The notes beneath the pieces are model-generated. The model was not told where the DNA came from. It saw only the letters and a program-made list of their open reading frames with translations, and searched no databases. From Neodontobutis hainanensis (Eukaryota; Chordata; Actinopteri; Gobiiformes; Odontobutidae), in the NCBI GenBank assembly GCA_024349245.1, contig JALDNG010000038.1, forward strand, positions 1,929,001 through 1,993,000: DNA of 64,000 nt, in the 5' to 3' direction. Every line of letters begins with the position of its first letter. The first letter of the stretch is position 1. Positions 57,487 to 64,000 of the stretch are shown here, piece after piece. The translations under genes and the position numbers were made by a program.

Positions 57487-60400
57487 GTAAGACACTCAGG
57501 CTGTAACCCTTCTGTGGACGGGACAAAATACTGCTGGGAATGGAAAAGGGAATAATAGTAGGGATATCAACATGTTCATTTAAGAAGCCACTTTGAATTA
57601 GTTACTCTAGCTTTGGTGGAAGTAAAAGTGAATACACAAACACACAAAGACAGAATGCAGGCAGTGTCCTCAGACAATAGATCTCTGTTTATCCTTTGTC
57701 TGTGGTTCCCCTTTTGCTTTAGTCCAGTGTCCTGGTCAGTGCTAGTAGCATTATCCATCACCTATATAAAGGATTTTGGGTTTTCACTGTTGTCTTAGGT
57801 GTCAGTGAATTTTGCAATGACACATAGTATGCACAATATTTTAGCTTCAAACACAAAAATAAAAAACAGAATACATGTATTTGGGTGCAACACATGACTT
57901 ATCTTTTCACATTAAGCTTTTATCCAGTTTTTAGTAATAGGGCTTGAAAATAATTGTATATGATGAACTGTTTTAAAGAAATAGTTTTCTCTTTGTCGTA
58001 AATATACAGTAGAAAGCACACCTACGTTGTCATTGGCTATATGTTAATTGTTTCTGGTAAAGGGCATTGAAAGAACTTATATACTTCGTTTCACTTAAAT
58101 AAGACTTTTAGACATGATTACATGACAACGGCCAACAAGGCCAGAGGTCTTTACATAAATTCTATGTTGTTTCTAAATGAAAGAAATAAAAAACAGGTCG
58201 TCCTTCATAGCCCATGTTTTCCTTTTAAATATTGGTGTTATGTTTGTGTGCTGTTGAAATACTGTTGATATCACTGGACCGACCCCAGGTCCACTCTGCA
58301 CAGGTTCCTCATTTCACAAGATTACACTCAAGCCTCTCGTCTGCAGTGAGTTCTCTCTATGGCCTCGGCATAAATGATGTAGCTATAAATATAAAAAGCC
58401 TTGATGAAGTATAGGTGCAATGTAAATAAGACGTAATGGGCTGCTGCTATTCGATTGTGATAGGTTATCATGGCTACAGGCGCAGGGCAGCAGTAATAAG
58501 CACAGACTAATGACTACATCATGAACTGGGCTGTAGCCAAGCTCTGCAGTTCCAAAGAAGCATTCAAAATATCAAAATCCATTGTCAATAGAAAGGAATA
58601 GGTTTAAATACGATGTTAAAGGTATTACAGAACTGCATTTATTGGCCATGCTTGAATGTAGTTGTAAGACCTTTAGTGATTTCTGAGCAATCCCAGTCAA
58701 TGAAATGGAAATTAGCCACAGTTTTCTTTAGGATTTGTCATTTTATTGTTTGGCTGTAAGGTGCACTGACTCACCAAGGTCAGGTGAGTATCTATACATT
58801 TACAGTCAACTTTGGAACATACAAATTGGCATTTAGTAAAGTTTGAAGCTACTTTCCTCCAATGCTGTCTTTTGGACCAACCTGTGATGGTAATTTTAGT
58901 TTGTATAGAATTCTGTCCATAAGCAATTCCAGTAAGATGTTTATTAAAATGTGCATTGCTGTGTCTGTGTTGTCTGAATTCTTGAGTGGATATGTAAATT
59001 CATTAGATATGAACACAGTGTAAACACATGGACAGAGAAAAAGCAAAGACCCAGATTTGCTGCTCCCTGGACGACTGTTGTCTCTGACCGCTATACCTCG
59101 ACCTGTTTCTAAACCACACACATGAACACATTCTATGGCTCTTTGGTGAGAAATGAATCTAGGACACCTATAGCAGCATTTTTTGTAAAGCTCTGCTGGG
59201 ATTTTTGTGTTGCTGCATGGTTCTGTCGTATATTTTGGCTTTACTGCATTTGCTAATAACTCCTTTGCATTCATCCTGAGCAGCATGTTGACGTAAGGCC
59301 TGCAAAGGATTGCTTGGTATTTACATTGATTGTTATAATATCTTTTGAGCTAAAACTGACAAGGACAGTTTGGCTGCTACTACAGCTGTGCTTAGATGAC
59401 TACACTCTGGATGTTTTGAACAGGATCATTGAGAAGGGTTTGTTTAATGGTAGTGTGGAAATTAAATACAGACTGATTAATAGTATAACCTCTCATTAAA
59501 TGAATGTTAAGCACTTTCCCAGCCACCATTTTTGGGATGTAATATCAGATCAAAACCAGTAAGAGTTCATTGACTGCAGACTGATTATTCGTACAGTTTT
59601 ACTTTTCCTTAAACTCCTTAAATATATGGGATTTTTTAAACAACATACATACTGTACATACCCAATCAATGCATTTTTATCTCTAAACATAGGATTCTAT
59701 ACTGTTATATGTTGGAAATGGCAGGAAGGAAACACTGAAGCTAAAAATGCATGTGACTAAATGTACAATAAGCATAACTACATTATGACATGGTTTGTCA
59801 AAGATGACAATCAAAGACTCAAACTTACGATCAGTGTGTCACTCTGTGTGAGTTGAAGTTTCTTTTTATCTTAATCCTACACACAGTGGGGCAGTGAATG
59901 CGCTGAAAGGTTGAGACTGTCACAGTGAACGGGTGGAGACCAGGGGTTTACTTTGATTCATGAGGCTTAAGAAACTGTGATAGATTCGGCGTAAACAGAG
60001 GGGAATCTCCATATGAAAGAAACGCATGCTGTCCATGAGGGACACATATTCGTTGTCCATTAATGTTGCTCCTAACTCTTTAAAGAGCCAGGTATCTGAA
60101 AAGTGCCTCGGTGACATCCGCTTGAACTCAGCAGAAGCCAAAACAACTGCGCTGACACGAGCCTTGAATGCAGCAGGGATTAACATTAGCCTGGCTTTGA
60201 TCAGCAGACTCTGAATTCAATGAATTAAACATATTATAAAAGTGACATTTCAAATGCCCGTCTGAAGTTGACAAAGTCCCGATGACTCAGTGCATTCAGA
60301 TGCTTTTATTCATTATCATAATTATGTGAGCCTGGGAGCTGTGCAAAAAAAAATCCATTCTTTTTTTGCAGAATTAAATCACTTATAAAGCAGCAAAAAT

Positions 60401-63400
60401 GCACTTTTAGTTTTTGTTATAAGCACTGTTGGCTGAGTGCTTGTTCAGTTCAGGGAGTCGCATACCAAACAACTTTAATTTAATTAGAAAATAAAATATT
60501 GTTTACTGCAGTGGTGTTATGGAAAAGAATGATAACAGAGTGTAAAATTGTGCGCTTTAATTTGAAGACAAAATAAGGTAATGTGTACAACAAAGGCATT
60601 GTCATGAGTGGCTGTAATTAGCTGCACAAAAATGTTTTTGTTGGATGTTTTCCTGCAAGCCATAACAAACAAAAAGTAATACTGTGCACCTTATGTCTGC
60701 ATTTCTGAGCTCCTATGCCTTCAAGCTCTTTGGAGTCTGAGCGTTTAATAAATCATGACATTCCCACTAAGAGTGCTCACTAGACTTGTAAGCAGTCCGA
60801 TTGAAAATGAGCTCATTATGGCTAATAAAGCCTGGCGTTAATAGCCCTATCCCATATGCAGCATCATGTGACGTCAATAGAAAATGGTCGTCCTATGGCT
60901 GACTCACTCCTGAAGATAAATAGTGGATTAAATATGTAAATAGGTCATTAGAAGAGGAATTAGTGAAAATGTAGTGGATGCTCGCTCGGTGGTTGAAGTC
61001 GTGAAGAGAGACCATCAGAGAATTGTATTCCACACAGTCGTGACGGCGCTGAAGGAAAGCCATTACCGCTGTATAAACATGCCAGCCTTTTGTCATTATT
61101 AAATATTGAAGATAATTGCTCTCACTTCAGAAATATGTGTTTTCAGAAAGAGTCTGTAGAGACCTAAAGTCCCTGTAAAAGCAGCAGGACTGTATTATTC
61201 ATATGCATTGGAGGTGTTGAAGTGAAAGTTGGGTTTTTTGAAGTAGGGTTGTAAGTAGTAAATAGTGATTATTTGCTCTATAGTGGGGCCTTAGTCTGGT
61301 CAGAGTCAGCGCACAGCAGTGTATAAGCAAGATGAGACTAAAGCAAAAACACATAACAAAGTCCAAAAAACAGTTTGAACTGGTATCCTCAAAAACCAAA
61401 CGTGCTGGGCGAGGGTTACATTTATTCCACTACACTATTTCACGAGGGCTTCTTCATTTAAAAGTCTTTAAAAGTTTTTTTAGGGCGCATGTCGGCTTGT
61501 CCCTTCTTCAGGGTGTGTCATAACAAAGTCCTGCCTAAAGTCCCAGTCACGCTGTGCATTTTTTCCGGTTGTATTTGATCATTACACGTCACAGTGTCTT
61601 CATTCATGACACACTGTATGATTAGAGATGCCAGGTGCACCTTGGGTTCACAGATTTGTTGTTCCTCTGTCGACTTACAGCCAAGATTATTCTCAGCTTG
61701 TGATCCAGTCAATGGTGTTTGGTCAATAAGGTAATATTGGTCTGGAGGGGATGGGTTTCTGTAAACGTCTGCTTACATATAAGTCTTCTAGAATGTTCTG
61801 TTTTCTACAAAGACTTATGCACAGTCCAAAATGCCTAACTCTGCACAGCATTGGTGGGCCTTTCCCTTGCGTCATCCACATCCTCATCACCAGTGGCTGA
61901 GGATAGTATGCAACCTGGGAAATTTATTTAGTGCTTTGTTCATGTTGCTCCAGCCCTGGACATGACATGGATTAGCCATATTATATTGATAAACTAGGTA
62001 AATATTCTGTTGCCATTTTGCCTCCTCTGATTGCATCTCAATTAAAAAGTATAAAACCACAAAATGTCTTTCTTATTGTCCAATCCTGGGCCTTGGTCAA
62101 AATGCTGAACTATCTCTATCTTACAACAAACAAAGTAAGCACATTTTGTATCCTTTTTTTAAGCCGTCTTTGTCTTTAAAATACTATCTATACTAAAAGC
62201 CGAAAATGCTGAATAATATTGCAGTGTATTACAGACTTTCTACTGTAAATCTTAAGGTTTAGTGACTGGCCCGGAGAGGTTCAGCCAAGAGCAGAGAAAA
62301 TCACATTTGATCTCAAAGTAAAATCTATGGGATAAGAAGGCAGAGTCGGGATAGCAGACATAAATGCACATGTGCAGTGAGCTGCATCATAGAGCGGCCT
62401 GAGAAAAGGCATATGCAGCAGATTCTAAACTTTTACTAGAGGGAGTAAAATGACAGCCTGTTCAGTTTTATCACACAAGACACACTCAACCTTGTTTGTG
62501 TCTGAACAACCTCCAAATAAAAGGTAGCCATCACAATCATTTATAGTGTACAAAAAGTAGTTTGAATGAAACCAATGCATTCTTTAATGAATGGTGAAAA
62601 ATTGGACCCTTCCCACAGGCTGACATTGAGAGTTTGCACAATGGAAAACATCACTTTTCACTCAAATGTGGATATTATACCTAGACAACTCAGCACCTAA
62701 AGGTGCATAAAGGTGTTGAATAAAGGAACACATCTGTCAAAAGTATGTTTGTTATAGTCTATAGTTTCCATTTGCTGTCCTTGAGATCAGTCTAATTTCA
62801 GCTCACAGGCTGTAGAAAGTCAAGGAGTGAGATTTGATTTGATGTTTTTACCATGCTGACACTATTTACTAGGGTAAAAACTACACACTGTACCTTTAAA
62901 TAAGAACTGCTACTTCCAATCAACTGTCCAAATACATAGACTTTAGAAAATTAAGAATATAATACATTTTACACCAGACAGAAGTGATTCAGTTTGGACA
63001 AGACAATGATCCACTGAATGTTTTTTTTTATTTATTTATTCTTATCTACAATTTTATGTTGAAGGTTGAGATTTGATCCTTGATCCTTGATTTTGATGCT
63101 ATAAAAAGTATAAAAAGTATAAAAATAAACTGAGGTGAAGTGACATGGACAAAACGGTTAACGTCTTACATAGACTACTTTAGTATTGTTATCTAGATGA
63201 TTTAGAACTCTCATTGACATCCTTCCCAAATGTATTTTACAAAACTAACCACCATGTTGTGTTGTATTAATGTCCCTCTTTTGCCTTCATACCAGGTTTT
63301 CTTTTTTGTGGCTAAAACAATGTTCAGGCTTTGTGTATATTTGCTTTGACAGCTGCTGTATATTTGGTGCTATAAAGGTAAAGATAAAGAACTGACGTGA

Positions 63401-64000
63401 ATCATATCAAACAGGGAAAACGTGTGAATGTCTGGACCAAAGGAAGCAGCTGTGAACACTTCCTCTGAACCAGGACCTTACTGTTGCCATGGTAACAATA
63501 ATAAATCACAAACTGATGAAGAAAAATACAAAACATGGCTCTAGTCTGCGGTATTTTCTTGGAAAAGAAAGTGTTATGTCTGTGGAAGCCATTATAGACA
63601 GCAGTCACTTCAACAAATATCTTCTTAAGTGAACATTGTGGTACAATGACTCTAAGAAGAACCCTGTCACACAATATACCAACATTACTCAGGTTTTCCT
63701 CTTTTTTCTAGTATGTTGTTGTGAAGTTGAAATAAATATTGTAAAATGCAGTCATCAGTAATGTTTTTTTAAATCACAAACTTGAATTATTAAAATTTTA
63801 GTTGTTGCCTTTTACATTGGTACATTAGAATCTCTTCCCATGTATCGCACACTGGTCTTTTCACATTTGTAGATGGTCTGACAAAGTCTCGGGCTGTTTC
63901 CCATTTGCCAGGATCCTTCCCTGGGAGGACTCCTTTGGAGAAAATCAGCTGCTGAACATATGTTCCATTTGGTTTCAAACCCCACCTCTTCCCAAGGACT
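57487..64000 (+). other. cdh18: Start of the next cdh18 intron (over 6.5 kb, open at the window edge)
   Basis: It begins gtaaga. No sequence encoding the rest of EC4 was found up to 64000, so the next exon lies outside. Blocks 59920-60240 and 60690-60900 look repeat-free and less AT-rich than the rest. Two minus-strand open frames (58849-59286 and 63790-63978) have no recognised homology. No mobile element was recognised. Confidence 0.8.

Noticed and set aside
57080..57526. 148-codon minus-strand frame
   Set aside because: It is the antisense shadow of cadherin coding exon 6.
57487..64000. Further cadherin exons (rest of EC4, EC5, transmembrane, tail)
   Set aside because: No frame encoding the expected EC4 continuation after the phase-2 donor was found. 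They lie beyond the window.

Overview
The window is vertebrate, almost certainly teleost fish, nuclear DNA. It is AT-rich with long introns and consensus GT-AG splice sites. It also carries fish-type repeats: a Gmr1-like LTR element, L2-type and other LINE remnants with fish-type tails, tRNA-like short repeats, and TTA and TG microsatellites. No bacterial, plasmid or organellar signature was seen.

The one gene recognised is a type II classical cadherin on the + strand, best matched to cadherin-18 (cdh18). Six coding exons are present: 11207-11437 (inside an exon that probably starts at 10914), 28970-29264, 37365-37484, 53488-53655, 55823-56010 and 57233-57486. All junctions keep frame (phases 0,1,1,1,0,2). 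They encode 418 full codons plus two bases: signal peptide, short propeptide with an RPKR cleavage site, EC1, EC2, EC3 and the start of EC4. The rest (EC4, EC5, transmembrane segment, catenin-binding tail) must lie beyond base 64000. The exon spans about 46 kb here, and introns range from 1.2 to 17.5 kb.

Layout: 1-10913 is 5' flank or a first intron. It holds a 3.2-kb decayed Ty3/Gypsy element (3670-6883) with a perfect ATATT target duplication and a 31-bp minisatellite (7861-8180). The first coding intron (11438-28969) holds an inverted-repeat DNA transposon (13711-14295) and two tRNA-like repeats. The second (29265-37364) holds a minus-strand L2-type LINE whose reverse transcriptase core is deleted. 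The third (37485-53487) holds a second minus-strand LINE, a near-perfect 59-bp hairpin, two TTA microsatellites, a tRNA-like repeat and a TG/G15 tract. The remaining introns look ordinary.

No complete new biological system is visible. The best leads are the chain of upstream ORFs before the cadherin start, the Gmr1-like element with integrase ahead of reverse transcriptase and a tandem-repeat linker between them, the hairpin repeat family present in three copies, the inverted-repeat transposon, and several intronic blocks that could be conserved enhancers. All family assignments are from recognition of motifs; no database search was run.
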